Source: Tsuneonella dongtanensis (GTDB lineage Bacteria > Pseudomonadota > Alphaproteobacteria > Sphingomonadales > Sphingomonadaceae). From it: 64,000 nucleotides of DNA. The position numbers and the translations under genes were made by a program. The notes under the pieces are model-generated. The model was not told the origin of the DNA and did not search any database. It saw nothing but the letters and a program-made list of their open reading frames with translations. Positions within the stretch are counted from its first letter, which is position 1. Each line of letters opens with the position of its first letter. The DNA is taken from NCBI RefSeq assembly GCF_001698205.1, contig NZ_CP016591.1, positions 2,232,001 through 2,296,000 of the forward strand. The letters are read 5' to 3'. Shown in pieces: positions 1 to 9,588 of this stretch.

Positions 1-429
1 GGTCGCTCCGTCTTCGGATGCGATCAAGGCCTGCAGAAGCGGGGAAAGAACCGGGTCGATCGCCGAGCGCTTTTCCAGACGCGCGGAAAGCTGCGACTCC
101 ATCGCGAGCGCGTGACAGTGCGAGACCAGCCGCGCATCGGTAAGCAGGGATTGCGTCAGGCCTTCGCATTGGCGCTCGGCAACGCCGTGCGGATCGGGCG
201 AGGTGTCCTGCTCGGCCTTCGCGACGAGCAGCTGGCGCGCCACATCCCACACCATTCCGCGCACGCGGCTGACAATCTCGTCGCTGAACAGCGAATGGTC
301 GTGATTGGCGAGCAAATGGCCCAGTACAGGCCCAATCGTGCCGATCACGACGTCCCCATGCGCCAGCTCATCGCGCAGGACCGCTTCTACGGGCGCTTCG
401 CTCGACTGCATCATCACTGCTTCACTCAT
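1..429 (-). CDS. Hypothetical protein, 5' part only (143 codons)
   Basis: This reading frame starts with ATG and runs off the left edge without a stop, so only the N-terminal 143 residues are visible. It begins MSEAVMMQSSEAPVEAVL and contains a helical stretch with GPVLGHLLANHDHSLFSDE near residues 32-50. There is no signal peptide or membrane segment in the visible part. I do not recognise the family; a HEAT-like or DUF2336-like alphaproteobacterial protein is only a guess. It lies 34 bases downstream of the nucleotidyltransferase-like gene on the same strand and could be co-transcribed with it. The frame is supported by the absence of stops and by a GC-rich third codon position. Confidence 0.6.
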   Translation of the reverse strand, partial: MSEAVMMQSSEAPVEAVLRDELAHGDVVIGTIGPVLGHLLANHDHSLFSDEIVSRVRGMVWDVARQLLVAKAEQDTSPDPHGVAERQCEGLTQSLLTDARLVSHCHALAMESQLSARLEKRSAIDPVLSPLLQALIASEDGAT

Positions 430-463
430 GAACCGGCCATAGCGGGCCGTGGTTAAACCTGCG

Positions 464-1630
464 TTAGCTTCGTGGGCGGGGCCAGAAAATACGTGCCGCT
501 AGCGCTGCAAGGCCTACCGCGGCCATCGCAGGCACGAACCCCTGGCCCACTGCCGCCAGGAAAAGTACTGAAAAGACGAGGATACGATCGCCCAGCGGCC
601 GGATGGGCTTTTGCGCGCCCTCCTCGCGAGCCAGCCTGATGGCTCCGACAAGGACAAGGGCCACGAACGGCGCATGCCATCCGGCAAATTCCTGCGGACT
701 GGCGGCGACGGCGACGAGAGACAGGTCGAGCGCGGCATCACGCAGTTCGATGTATCGCCGGCGCGGCTCTTTGCCCGCGCCTGCCCGCGCAAACCGCCCC
801 AGCCGTTCGCCCACCTCGCTCGCCAGCGTTCCAAAGGCCAGCGCGGCCAGGCCGCCGACCGTCATGCCGAGATATCCGGCGATCCCGCCCGCAACGGCAA
901 GGGTCGCTCCGCCAATGGCAATGGACGGCGCCACCGCGGGTCGATCGGCTGTTCGAGGGAGAACGGACCGGGCCAGAAAGTGCGCGAGCATCTCGCCCGG
1001 GCGGTCGATCGCGGGGGTTGGGACATGGCGGGATTGCCAGGCCATTTCCATTCTCTGCGCCGCGCCGCTGTCTCCCAGAAGTGCCCACCGCCCCTCGTCG
1101 AGCCAGCGCTCGGGCACCTCTACACAGCGCCCTCCGCGCTGGAGCGCAATGCGCAACAGGCCCGCAATGGGATCGGCGTCAGGCGGTAACAGGGTCAGCG
1201 CCTCGACAGCATCGCCACGCGTCGCCAGCACTCCGCCCCAGGCACGGTCGCGGTCGATCCGTTCGAAACCGCGTTCGACCGCGCCTTCGGCCGGGAGCGA
1301 CGCAATCCCCGCCCTCGCCCCGAGCGCCTGGTTGAGCCATTCCCTGTCGGGCAGGATGCCGGGCGCAAAAACGAACAGGGTGTCGGCTGCACTGATCAGA
1401 CCAGACAAAGCACGGGCGTGGGAAACGGCGCTGAACCGCGCATCCCTGCCCTCGGCTTCGCGCTGAAGGGCTCCCAGGGTCGCTCCGGGACCTTCGGCGA
1501 GGCACACGATCCGTTCGCAGCCTAGCGCAAGCGCCGCCTGCAACTGGTGCCATGCGATCGGCCGACCGCCAAGCTTGACGGGTTCCCCGCCCTCATCCGT
1601 GATTGCCATCAGCGCGACCCGCACGCGCAC
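464..1630 (-). CDS. Nucleotidyltransferase-like membrane protein, probably inactive
   Basis: A 388-residue protein in two parts. Residues 1 to about 190 look like a nucleotidyltransferase fold: an N-terminal strand, then KLGGRPIAWHQLQAALALG, which resembles the K-x-G-RP-hydrophobic stretch of MobA/IPCT-type enzymes. However, the glycine-rich LAGGxGTR loop is replaced by ALMAITDEGGEP, and the usual acidic metal site at the end of a strand reads LFVFAPGIL. Residues about 235-388 hold four or five hydrophobic helices. Their order recalls the bifunctional inositol-1-phosphate cytidylyltransferase/CDP-alcohol phosphatidyltransferase, but the DGxxAR...GxxxDxxxD motif is missing. The architecture suggests a lipid- or glycan-related origin; present activity is doubtful. 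Confidence 0.6.
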   Translation of the reverse strand: MRVRVALMAITDEGGEPVKLGGRPIAWHQLQAALALGCERIVCLAEGPGATLGALQREAEGRDARFSAVSHARALSGLISAADTLFVFAPGILPDREWLNQALGARAGIASLPAEGAVERGFERIDRDRAWGGVLATRGDAVEALTLLPPDADPIAGLLRIALQRGGRCVEVPERWLDEGRWALLGDSGAAQRMEMAWQSRHVPTPAIDRPGEMLAHFLARSVLPRTADRPAVAPSIAIGGATLAVAGGIAGYLGMTVGGLAALAFGTLASEVGERLGRFARAGAGKEPRRRYIELRDAALDLSLVAVAASPQEFAGWHAPFVALVLVGAIRLAREEGAQKPIRPLGDRILVFSVLFLAAVGQGFVPAMAAVGLAALAARIFWPRPRS

Positions 1631-1696
1631 ACTCCCCGCCAGACGTTGAGCGCGGCAGACTAGGGAGCCGGTATCGGGTTGACTAGGGGGCCGGGG

Positions 1697-1999
1697 TCAG
1701 CCCCCGACGAAGCGTTCGCGGAACAGTTCGATCCGCCGCACGACCGACGGATCGCCGGGTGCGCCGTCCGCCGCTTCGTCGGCAAGATGGATCAGTTCGT
1801 CGGCATGGAAGCTGGCGGCCAGCCCCTTGAGGCGCTGGGCAGCGACAGTCCAGTTGCCGTCGCAGCGGGCGCGCTTCAGCAAGTCCAGCTGGCGATCGAG
1901 GCTTTCGCGAAAGGCGTCGCGCAGCTCGCGCAGAAGCGCCGGATCCTCCCCGGCAGCCGCGGCTATCGTCGCGTCAAAGGCACCATTCTCGTAAGCCAT
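1697..1999 (-). CDS. HPt-like domain protein lacking the phosphorylatable histidine
   Basis: A 100-residue, all-helical protein with the layout of a histidine-phosphotransfer domain. Histidine phosphotransfer proteins relay phosphate between response-regulator receiver domains through the His of an H-x-L-K-G motif. Here residues 54-60 read AQRLKGL, so Gln55 sits where the histidine should be, while the following LAAS stretch and the second helix pair (DELIHLADEA) are conserved. The only nearby His is His65, in SFHADEL. The gene is divergent from the large coiled-coil gene, with about 70 bases between the starts. It could be a docking or inhibitory pseudo-HPt, or a decayed copy. Confidence 0.7.
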   Translation of the reverse strand: MAYENGAFDATIAAAAGEDPALLRELRDAFRESLDRQLDLLKRARCDGNWTVAAQRLKGLAASFHADELIHLADEAADGAPGDPSVVRRIELFRERFVGG

Positions 2000-2069
2000 C
2001 GACCCGCTTTTAGCGCGGCGATCATTAAGACTCTGTTGAACATGACTGGAATCGTGTAGATTCTCGGGA

Positions 2070-4700
2070 ATGAGCGGGGGATCTCACATCCGGGCAGTCG
2101 GCCCCGGAAGCGGCGCGGATGCGCCTGGCGAAGCTACGCGTTCGGTCGACGAACCGCTGACGCTGGAGGAAGGCTGGGCGGAACAAGGGCCCGTGGAGGA
2201 GTACTGGGAGGAGCCGGCCCCGCGCCGCTTCACCGGCTGGCTGGTGCCGACACTCGCTGTGATCGCGGTCGTGGGCTGGACTGCGTTTTTCGCCTGGGCC
2301 AACCGCGCTACCCTGGCGAGCGGCGTGACACCCCAAGCCGGAACGCAGCTGGTCGTCGACTGGGCCGTGCCGGTTCTTCTGGTCGTTTCGCTGGTCCTGC
2401 TCGCTCTCCGCCTCAGTGTGCGTGAGGCAGGCCGGTTTACGGACGCGGCACTATCGCTTCGCACGGAATCCGCCGCGCTTGAAAGCAGGTTGTCGGTGGT
2501 CAACCGCGAGCTCAGCCTCGCGCGTGAATTCCTCGCCGCGCAAAGCCGTGAGCTCGAAACACTCGGACGGATCGCTGCGCAGCGTATTTCGGAACACGCC
2601 GACCGGCTCCAGACCCTCGTTCACGACAATGGAGCGCAAGTCGATGCGATCGCCGGCGTCAGTCGCGCCGCGCTCGAGAACATGGAAAAGCTGCGGGACG
2701 ACCTTCCGGTCATCGCCAACGCCGCGCGCGACGTTTCGAATCAAATTGGGGCGGCGGGAAATACCGCGCATGGCCAGCTCGACAGCCTGGTTGCCGGCTT
2801 CACGAGGCTCAACGAGTTTGGTCTCGCCAGCGAGCGCCAGGTCGCTTCGCTGCGAGCGAAGGTCGATGCCGCCATCGCCGGTTTCGAAGCACAGGCGGCA
2901 CAGCTAGACGATGTAGCGGGCGCGCGTTTCGCCGCGCTGCGCGAGAAGAGCGACGCCTTCCGCGCCGAACTCGACGGGCGCGAGGTCGAAGCGCTCGCCG
3001 CCATGCGGCACCGCGCCGACCGCCTGCGCGAGGAGGTCGGGAGCGTTTCCGAGGCTCTCGAGCGCAGCGAGGAAGAGCTGCTCCGCTCGTTGCAAGCACG
3101 TATCTCCAGCGTGCGCGAAGGCGCGGATACCGTGTCCGCGAGCCTTGGCGGCGCCGAGCGCGAAGCTATCGATTTGTGGAACCAGCGGATCGAAACGCTC
3201 AAGTCCGATCTCGAAGCCGCGATCCGCCACGTCGAATCCGTCGACATGGCGGCCAAGACCGGTGCGCAGCAGCGGCTGGCGATCATCAGTGACGAAGCGA
3301 GCCTGGTCGATGCCAAGCTCACCGAATCGCACGGCCTTTTCGTCTCCGAGATCACCAAGCGCCGAAGCGAAGCGACCGACCTTGCGGAAGAGCAGGCTGC
3401 AAAGGTCAACGCGCTGCTGGCCGATATCGATGCCGGGATCGCCGGCCGCAGGGAAGATCAGGAAGCCCGCTCGCGCGAATTGCTCGCGCAGAGCGAAGCG
3501 GTCGCCGCCCGTCTCGACGAACTGGCCAAGGAGATGGGAGCCGCCGCCGAACAGGGCCGCGAGGCCGAAAACATCCTCACCGCGGCCATCACCGCGCTGG
3601 GCGAAAGGCTTGGGTCGAGCCGCGAAGCGCTGCGCGATACCGACCGCATGGTGGCCGAGCTTACCGACGCGAGCGTGCGCCTGCTGGAACTCATTCGGGC
3701 AAGTGCCGAACACAGCAAGGCCGATCTTCCGGCGGCATTGTCCGATGCCGAGAGCCGTCTTGCCGAACTCGGCGAGCGAGGCACAGCGCTTGGCCTGATG
3801 CTGGCGGGCGCGGGCGACAGGAGCCGCGAGGTTTCGGACTACGTCATCTCGGCGCAGCGGAACAGCACTGCGGCCATGGAAACGCTCGCGGAACTGCAGA
3901 CGCAAGTCGCGCAAGGAAGCCAAAGCGAAGCCGCGCGCATCGCAGCGCTGCGCGAGCAACTCGCCGCGCTTGCCCGTGACAGCGAGGCTGCCTCCGCCCA
4001 GGCGCAGGGTACCTTGCGCGAAGCCATCGCGACCCTTGCGGACGAGGCCCGCTCCGCAGTTGCATCGATCGACGAAGCCGCAAGCGGCCGGATCGAGGCG
4101 ATCGCTTCCCGCATCGCGGGAGAAACGAACGAGGCCCTGGATCGCGCCCTTCGAGAGCGTGTCGGATCGGCGCTCGCCGAGATCGAAGCGACGGCGGCCA
4201 AAGCTGCCGGTGCCGGACGCGAGGCTGCACTCCAGCTGCGCGACCAGCTCGCGAAGGTCAGCGAACTTGCCGCCAACCTCGAAAGCCGCGTGGCGCTCGC
4301 CCGGCAGCGCGCAGAAGAGCAGGTCGACGGGGACTTCTCCCGGCGGGTCGCGCTCATCACCGAGAGCCTCAACTCGAACGCGATCGACATCGCCCGCGCC
4401 CTTTCGGCGGATGTCACCGACACGGCTTGGGCCAGCTACCTGCGCGGAGACCGGGGCATATTCACCCGCCGCGCGGTGCGCCTGCTCGAACCGGCCGAGG
4501 CGCGCGACATCGCGGAACTCTACGATGCGAACGGCGACTTCCGCGAACACGTCAATCGTTACATCCACGATTTCGAGGGCATGCTCCGCACCATGCTGTC
4601 GACACGTGACGGCCACGCGATCGGCGTCACCCTGCTGTCGAGCGACATGGGCAAGCTCTACGTGGCGCTGGCGCAGGCGATCGAGCGCCTGCGCGACTGA
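2070..4700 (+). CDS. Large membrane-anchored coiled-coil protein (876 aa)
   Basis: The first 70 residues are acidic and cytosolic in character. Two hydrophobic segments follow (about 58-76, LVPTLAVIAVVGWTAFFAW, and about 97-113, WAVPVLLVVSLVLLALRL). Then come about 650 residues of Ala/Glu/Arg-rich heptads with few prolines, typical of a long coiled coil. The last 95 residues form a distinct domain (DTAWASYLRGDRGIFTRRAV... near the C terminus) that may be the conserved functional part. No ATPase or chemoreceptor signature is visible, although such proteins are often mislabelled ATPase or apolipoprotein. It may be a structural or envelope-tethering protein. It ends three bases from the convergent DUF1467 stop codon. 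Confidence 0.75.
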   Translation: MSGGSHIRAVGPGSGADAPGEATRSVDEPLTLEEGWAEQGPVEEYWEEPAPRRFTGWLVPTLAVIAVVGWTAFFAWANRATLASGVTPQAGTQLVVDWAVPVLLVVSLVLLALRLSVREAGRFTDAALSLRTESAALESRLSVVNRELSLAREFLAAQSRELETLGRIAAQRISEHADRLQTLVHDNGAQVDAIAGVSRAALENMEKLRDDLPVIANAARDVSNQIGAAGNTAHGQLDSLVAGFTRLNEFGLASERQVASLRAKVDAAIAGFEAQAAQLDDVAGARFAALREKSDAFRAELDGREVEALAAMRHRADRLREEVGSVSEALERSEEELLRSLQARISSVREGADTVSASLGGAEREAIDLWNQRIETLKSDLEAAIRHVESVDMAAKTGAQQRLAIISDEASLVDAKLTESHGLFVSEITKRRSEATDLAEEQAAKVNALLADIDAGIAGRREDQEARSRELLAQSEAVAARLDELAKEMGAAAEQGREAENILTAAITALGERLGSSREALRDTDRMVAELTDASVRLLELIRASAEHSKADLPAALSDAESRLAELGERGTALGLMLAGAGDRSREVSDYVISAQRNSTAAMETLAELQTQVAQGSQSEAARIAALREQLAALARDSEAASAQAQGTLREAIATLADEARSAVASIDEAASGRIEAIASRIAGETNEALDRALRERVGSALAEIEATAAKAAGAGREAALQLRDQLAKVSELAANLESRVALARQRAEEQVDGDFSRRVALITESLNSNAIDIARALSADVTDTAWASYLRGDRGIFTRRAVRLLEPAEARDIAELYDANGDFREHVNRYIHDFEGMLRTMLSTRDGHAIGVTLLSSDMGKLYVALAQAIERLRD

Positions 4701-4703
4701 CAC

Positions 4704-4970
4704 TCAGTTCGCGGTCACGATCCCGAAGGTCGCCGGGGTAACCCACCCGTTGACGTGATTCGCCACCCATAGCGCAGTGAGCACTGCGGATAGAACCGTG
4801 GCGCGCACCACGATCTTGCGCGGCTGGAAGTTGGCCGGAGCGCTGTCGGCTTGGCCCGGGACCTTCTCGATCCCCAGTTCCTCGTGCGTCTTCACGCCGA
4901 ACGGCAGAAGGATGAACGCGCAAGCGACCCAGAACAGCACGTAGATCGCCACGACAGAGGTCCAGTTCAC
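4704..4970 (-). CDS. DUF1467 family small membrane protein
   Basis: An 88-residue protein with two predicted membrane helices (about residues 5-23 and 56-76). A conserved-looking middle segment, LPFGVKTHEELG, matches my memory of the alphaproteobacterial DUF1467 family, whose function is unknown. I chose the GTG start because its first bases overlap the rnj stop in a GTGA arrangement, the coupling used throughout this operon; an in-frame upstream ATG would overlap rnj much further. It is the last gene of the nuo-birA-coaX-rnj series. The nuoN-birA-coaX-rnj-DUF1467 order is common in alphaproteobacteria. Confidence 0.82.
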   Translation of the reverse strand: MNWTSVVAIYVLFWVACAFILLPFGVKTHEELGIEKVPGQADSAPANFQPRKIVVRATVLSAVLTALWVANHVNGWVTPATFGIVTAN

Positions 4971-6619
4971 GCCGCCTCTCCCGGAACGATGACACGCACC
5001 TGCGGGCGCTTGCCGCACCAGCGGCCCGCGGCCCGGCGGGCAGCGAGGCGCGCAGCCTCGACCAGCGAATCACGGTCACGCGCCGCTGGTCCGCGCAGCT
5101 TTCCGAGCGCTTGCGCCACGTCGGATTCGGCCTCCGCCACGAAGGCGGCGTAGTCCTCGTCGAGGGGCAGGCCGACCCCTTCGACGAAAATGCCGCCCTT
5201 GGCCCCGATCACCACGATCACGACGCCTTCGCGCGCGATGCGGCGGCGCATGACGATCGCGTCGCCATCGGCCGGTGCGATGATGTCGCCATCGAGCACG
5301 AGGCGACCGCTGCGGACTTCGGCGAGCTTGCCGGGTTTGCCGGGCGCGAGGCGGACGAGATCGCCGTTCTTCTGCACGACCACCTGGGGAATGCCGCTTG
5401 CCTTGCCCAGGCGCGCCTGCTCGGCCATGTGGCGCATCTCGCCGTGGACCGGCACGAGGATCTGCGGCCTGAGCCATCCATAAAGAGCTTCGAGCTCCGG
5501 TCGCCCGGGGTGGCCGGAAACGTGGATCATGCTCTGCCGGTCGGTCACCATCACGATCCCGCGTTCGGCGAGGAGGTTCTGGATGCGACCGATGGCGAGC
5601 TCGTTGCCGGGGATCTGGCGGCTGGAAAACAGAACGACGTCGCCCGAGGTGAGCTCGATGGGGTGCTGCTCCTCGGCTATGCGCGCGAGCGCCGCCCGCG
5701 GCTCGCCCTGCCCTCCGGTGGCGATGATCAGCACCTCGCCGCGCGGCAGGCCCATCGCGTTATCGAAATCCACCGTCTCGGGGAACTCCGCGAGATAGCC
5801 TGCGTCCTGTGCCACCTCGATGATGCGATCGAGCGAACGCCCTGCCACGCAAAGCTTACGTCCGGTCGCATCGGCGACCGCGCCGAGGGTGTGCAGGCGC
5901 GCGACGTTGCTGGCGAAAGTCGTCACCAGGACGCGGCGACCCGTCCACTTGGCGACCTCCTCGTGCAGCGCACGGTAGACTGCACCTTCCGAACCGCTCT
6001 CGGCGGGATTGAATACGTTGGTGGAATCGCAGACCAGCGCAAGGATACCCTCGTCGCCCAGTTCGCACAGCTCCTCCTCGGTCGTCGGCTCGCCGATGAT
6101 CGGTTCCTCGTCGAGCTTCCAATCGCCGGTATGAAAAACCCGGCCGTAAGGCGTCTCGATCAGCAAGGCGTGGCCCTCTGCGATCGAGTGCGCGAGCGGC
6201 ACATAGGAGATGCCGAAGGGACCGAGCTGGAACCGTTCGAGATCATCAACCACGACGAGTTCGACCGAATTGGCGATGCCCGCCTCTTCCAGCTTGCGCG
6301 TCACGAGATCGGCAGTGAACGGTGTCGCGTAAAGCGGCACGCCCAGCTCCGCGGCGAAGTAAGGAACCGCGCCGATGTGGTCCTCGTGCGCGTGGGTCAG
6401 GACGATTCCCTCGAGTGCGCCGGCGCGTTCCTCGATGAATTCGAGATCCGCGAAGACCAGGTCGACGCCCGGGTACTCGTTACCGCTGAAGGTCATCCCG
6501 AGGTCGACCATCAGCCAGCGGCCCTGGCAGCCATAGAGATTGACGTTCATGCCGATCTCGCCCGAGCCACCGAGCGCAAGGAACAGCAGTTCGTCCTCTG
6601 GTGCGAAGTCCCTTTTCAC
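4967..6619 (-). CDS. rnj: Ribonuclease J
   Basis: A 550-residue metallo-beta-lactamase/beta-CASP nuclease, the normal RNase J length. The zinc-binding HAHEDH motif is at residues 76-81, preceded by the [10 protein letters not shown]-terminal signature (17-25). Further motifs include the HTGDWK region, the beta-CASP segment with VTTFASN, and the late HVSGH and PVHGE motifs. RNase J enzymes degrade and process RNA by 5'-exonuclease and endonuclease action in the cytoplasm. The GTG start overlaps the coaX stop (GTGA), which fixes it over longer in-frame alternatives. Together with the RNase E gene in this window, it shows the cell carries both major RNA-degrading systems. Confidence 0.95.
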   Translation of the reverse strand: MKRDFAPEDELLFLALGGSGEIGMNVNLYGCQGRWLMVDLGMTFSGNEYPGVDLVFADLEFIEERAGALEGIVLTHAHEDHIGAVPYFAAELGVPLYATPFTADLVTRKLEEAGIANSVELVVVDDLERFQLGPFGISYVPLAHSIAEGHALLIETPYGRVFHTGDWKLDEEPIIGEPTTEEELCELGDEGILALVCDSTNVFNPAESGSEGAVYRALHEEVAKWTGRRVLVTTFASNVARLHTLGAVADATGRKLCVAGRSLDRIIEVAQDAGYLAEFPETVDFDNAMGLPRGEVLIIATGGQGEPRAALARIAEEQHPIELTSGDVVLFSSRQIPGNELAIGRIQNLLAERGIVMVTDRQSMIHVSGHPGRPELEALYGWLRPQILVPVHGEMRHMAEQARLGKASGIPQVVVQKNGDLVRLAPGKPGKLAEVRSGRLVLDGDIIAPADGDAIVMRRRIAREGVVIVVIGAKGGIFVEGVGLPLDEDYAAFVAEAESDVAQALGKLRGPAARDRDSLVEAARLAARRAAGRWCGKRPQVRVIVPGEAA

Positions 6620-7392
6620 TTCGTTGCGCGCTCCGCCAGGATTGCCAGCCCGTCCAGCGTGAGATCGGTGTCGACGTGGTCGAAGATGTCGGTGTGTTCG
6701 TCGAACAGGATTGCCAGACCACCGGTGGCGACGACCTTGGCCGGACGGCCGATTTCCGCGCGCATTCGGGCGATCAGGCCCTCCATCATGGCGACATAAC
6801 CCCAGAAGACTCCGATCAGCATCTGGTCTTCGGTGTTGGTGCCAATGACGCTGTGCGATCGCGGCGCCTCGATCGCGATGCGCGGCAGCTTGGCCGTGTT
6901 GCCGACGAGGGCGTCCAGCGAGAGGTTGAGCCCCGGGCAGATGATCCCGCCCTTGTATGCACCGGTGAAGTCTACTGCGTCGAAGGTCGTCGCGGTGCCG
7001 AAGTCGACGACAATCAGGTCGCCTTCGTACTTGGCATGGGCGGCGATGGTGTTGAGGGCGCGGTCCGTGCCGAGCGACCGGGGCTGGTCGACGTCGACCG
7101 AAATGCCCCAGTCTGCCGCCCCTTCTCCCGCGATCAGCGGCGTCATGCCGAAGTACTTCTCGGCCAGGACGGTCAGGTTGTGGATCGCGCGCGGGACCAC
7201 CGATCCGACGATAAGCTGGGTGATATCCTCCCGCTTGAAACCCTCGATCTCGAGCAACTGGAGCAGCCATACGGCGTACTCGTCGCCGGTACGGCGGGGG
7301 TCGGTCGCGATGCGCCAGCGCGCGCGAATTTCGCGCCCGTCGAAAAGCGCGAAGACCACATTGGTGTTGCCGACATCGGCAGCGAGCAGCAT
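6616..7392 (-). CDS. coaX: Type III pantothenate kinase
   Basis: A 258-residue protein that phosphorylates pantothenate, the first step of coenzyme A synthesis. The ASKHA-fold nucleotide-binding signature DVGNTN is at residues 6-11. The pantothenate and phosphate regions are also visible: [18 protein letters not shown] and, near the C terminus, VVATGGLA. Type III enzymes are not feedback-inhibited by CoA, unlike CoaA. The start is the ATG of [11 protein letters not shown], 12 bases downstream of the birA stop. The stop overlaps the rnj start (GTGA). It is flanked by birA, so two cofactor genes sit between complex I and RNase J. Confidence 0.95.
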   Translation of the reverse strand: MLLAADVGNTNVVFALFDGREIRARWRIATDPRRTGDEYAVWLLQLLEIEGFKREDITQLIVGSVVPRAIHNLTVLAEKYFGMTPLIAGEGAADWGISVDVDQPRSLGTDRALNTIAAHAKYEGDLIVVDFGTATTFDAVDFTGAYKGGIICPGLNLSLDALVGNTAKLPRIAIEAPRSHSVIGTNTEDQMLIGVFWGYVAMMEGLIARMRAEIGRPAKVVATGGLAILFDEHTDIFDHVDTDLTLDGLAILAERATK

Positions 7393-7403
7393 GGCGGTGT
7401 TCC

Positions 7404-8120
7404 TTACCCCAGCGAGACGTCGCCGGCGTGGATAGGCCGGGTTGTCCCGTCTTCCAAGCGCAGCAGCAGCGTACCGGTCTCGTCGAGACCGGCGAATGTG
7501 CCCGAAACCGTCGATCCGCCCGGTTCCTGCACCGTCAAAGACGCGCCGTGCCGGTGCGCGGCCGCCTGCCAGCGGCGCAGAAGCGGCGCAAGCCCCACGG
7601 TGCGCCACCGATCGAGTTCACGGTCGAAAGCGGTTGCCAGCGCCTCGGCGAATTGGTCGCGGTCGGGCGACGGGCCCAGAGTGGACAGGGCGATCGTCTC
7701 ACGTCCATCAACCTGCGGCGCGGCGGCCAGGTTGACCCCGATGCCGACCACGACCGCGTCACCTTCCCGCTCGAGCAGGATGCCGGCCAGCTTGGCCCGG
7801 CCGACAAGCAGATCGTTGGGCCACTTGAGCGACAGCGCGGATGGGTCGGCCAGCATGGGCGCGACCGTTTCATACAGCGCGACCCCGGCCAGCAATGCAA
7901 GCGTCGGTGCCGGCGGATCGTGCGGTCCGGGCCAGACGATGGTCGAGCCCATGAAATTGCCGCGACCGTCGAACCAGGTCCGCCCCTGCCGCCCTCGCCC
8001 GGCGGTCTGGCGGTCGGCGACGAGCCACTCGCCTTCGGCCACGCGTGCGCCGTCGCGGATCGCGGCGATGAGGTCGGCGTTGGTCGAGCCTGTCTCGGCG
8101 ACGAAGCGGATCGTTGCCAA
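7404..8120 (-). CDS. birA: Biotin--[acetyl-CoA carboxylase] ligase
   Basis: A 238-residue, group I biotin protein ligase without the N-terminal DNA-binding domain of E. coli BirA, so it is unlikely to repress biotin genes. Biotinyl-AMP-binding features are visible: GSTN near residue 11, the GRGRQGRTW loop near 41-49, and the KWPNDLL motif near 99-105. It attaches biotin to carboxyl carrier proteins such as AccB. It follows nuoN after only four bases and precedes coaX, so it should be transcribed with the complex I operon, as in many alphaproteobacteria. Confidence 0.94.
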   Translation of the reverse strand: MATIRFVAETGSTNADLIAAIRDGARVAEGEWLVADRQTAGRGRQGRTWFDGRGNFMGSTIVWPGPHDPPAPTLALLAGVALYETVAPMLADPSALSLKWPNDLLVGRAKLAGILLEREGDAVVVGIGVNLAAAPQVDGRETIALSTLGPSPDRDQFAEALATAFDRELDRWRTVGLAPLLRRWQAAAHRHGASLTVQEPGGSTVSGTFAGLDETGTLLLRLEDGTTRPIHAGDVSLG

Positions 8121-8124
8121 TTAC

Positions 8125-9588
8125 TCAGGCGGCCAGGAACAGCGCGGCCGAAGCCTTGTCGGCCAGGCCGCCGAGCCATCCGGTCAGCAGGTAGCCGAGC
8201 GGCGAAATGAACACGGTGCTGACCACGAGCAGCGCCCAGTGCGCCCAGTCGTTGGGCCCCTTCACCTTGTCCGCCGGCTCGTCGAAGAACATGACCTTGC
8301 CGACCTTGAGGTAATAGAACGCGCCGATGACACTCGCGGCGATGGCAATCGTCGCGATGGCGATCATTCCGGCATCGACGGCGGCCTGGAACACGACCAG
8401 CTTGCCCCAGAAACCGAACAGCGGCGGGATACCGGCAAGGCTGAGCATGAGCAGCAGAAGGCACCATGCGATCGCCGGGCTGGTACGGCTGAGGCCGGCC
8501 ATGTCCGTGATCGATTCGACCTGGTTGCCGTCAGCGTCGCGCAGCATCAGCACCGCGACGAAGCTTCCGACCGACATCGCGACGTAGATCGCGAGATAGA
8601 CGAGCATTGCGCTCGCGCCCTCGGGTGTGGCTGCGGCAAGACCTACAAGGATGAAGCCGACGTTGTTGATCGATGAATAGGCGAGCAGGCGCTTGATGTT
8701 GTCCTGTCCGATCGCACCCAATGCACCGACGACGATCGAGGCCAGCGCGGCGAAGGTCACCACCTGGCGCCAGGCGTCGCTCTGGGCCCCGAACGCATCG
8801 AGAGATACGCGCATCAGCAGCGCGACGGCCGCGACCTTGGGAGCGGTCGCGAAGAACGTCGTCACCGGGGTCGGCGCGCCCTCGTAGACGTCGGGCGTCC
8901 ACATATGGAAGGGCACCGCGGCGATCTTGAAAGCAAGACCCGCGAGAACGAAGATCACCCCGAACAGCGCGCCGGTCGACATGCCGCTTTCCAGAACCGC
9001 GCGGATCCCCGCGAAGCTGGTCGTGCCGGTGAAGCCGTAAGTCAGGCTCATGCCGTAGAGCAGGATGCCGCTCGCGAGCGCACCCAGCACGAAGTACTTG
9101 AGGCCCGCCTCTTCCGAACGCGAATCCACACGCAGGAAAGCCGCAAGGACGTAGGCCGCGAGGCTGTTCATCTCGAGCCCGATGTAGAGCGTCATCAGGT
9201 CGCCGGCGGAGACCATGATGCTCATGCCGAGGACTGCGAAGACGATCAGCACGGGGTATTCAGCGCGCATCGCGTTCCAGCGGTCGAAGAACCGCGGGGC
9301 GATCATCAGGCTGGCGGCGCCGGCAGCGTAGATCAGCATCTTCGCGAATGCGGCGAACGCGTCGGCGCGCATCTGGCCGAAGAACGCCTCGGTCCCGGCG
9401 CCGGCGTTTCCGCCGCACAGGACCGGCGCGGTCAGGGCCGCGGCTGCAACGAGAACCGCGACCGATGCGATCGAGATCGCCTTGCTCGCCTTGTCGCCCA
9501 TCCACGCTGCGGCGAGCAGCAGGATGAGCCCGCCTACGCTGAGGAGGACCTCGGGCGCGACGAGGCGAAGGGACAGGGAATAGTCCAT
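8125..9588 (-). CDS. nuoN: NADH-quinone oxidoreductase subunit N
   Basis: A 487-residue, very hydrophobic subunit of the membrane arm of complex I, with about 14 helices and an antiporter-like fold. The conserved segments YIGLEMNSLAAYVL and HMWTPDVYEGAPTP carry residues of the proton channel, and KRLLAYSSINN is the second-half signature. It moves protons as NADH:quinone electron transfer proceeds. Its start codon shares a base with the nuoM stop (TGATG), so translation is probably coupled. Length and motifs are normal. Confidence 0.97.
   Translation of the reverse strand: MDYSLSLRLVAPEVLLSVGGLILLLAAAWMGDKASKAISIASVAVLVAAAALTAPVLCGGNAGAGTEAFFGQMRADAFAAFAKMLIYAAGAASLMIAPRFFDRWNAMRAEYPVLIVFAVLGMSIMVSAGDLMTLYIGLEMNSLAAYVLAAFLRVDSRSEEAGLKYFVLGALASGILLYGMSLTYGFTGTTSFAGIRAVLESGMSTGALFGVIFVLAGLAFKIAAVPFHMWTPDVYEGAPTPVTTFFATAPKVAAVALLMRVSLDAFGAQSDAWRQVVTFAALASIVVGALGAIGQDNIKRLLAYSSINNVGFILVGLAAATPEGASAMLVYLAIYVAMSVGSFVAVLMLRDADGNQVESITDMAGLSRTSPAIAWCLLLLMLSLAGIPPLFGFWGKLVVFQAAVDAGMIAIATIAIAASVIGAFYYLKVGKVMFFDEPADKVKGPNDWAHWALLVVSTVFISPLGYLLTGWLGGLADKASAALFLAA

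Noticed and set aside
2904-4703. A 599-codon minus-strand frame opposite the coiled-coil gene
   Set aside because: It mirrors a heptad-rich coding region and has no recognisable domain. The plus frame has membrane helices and a coherent C-terminal domain.
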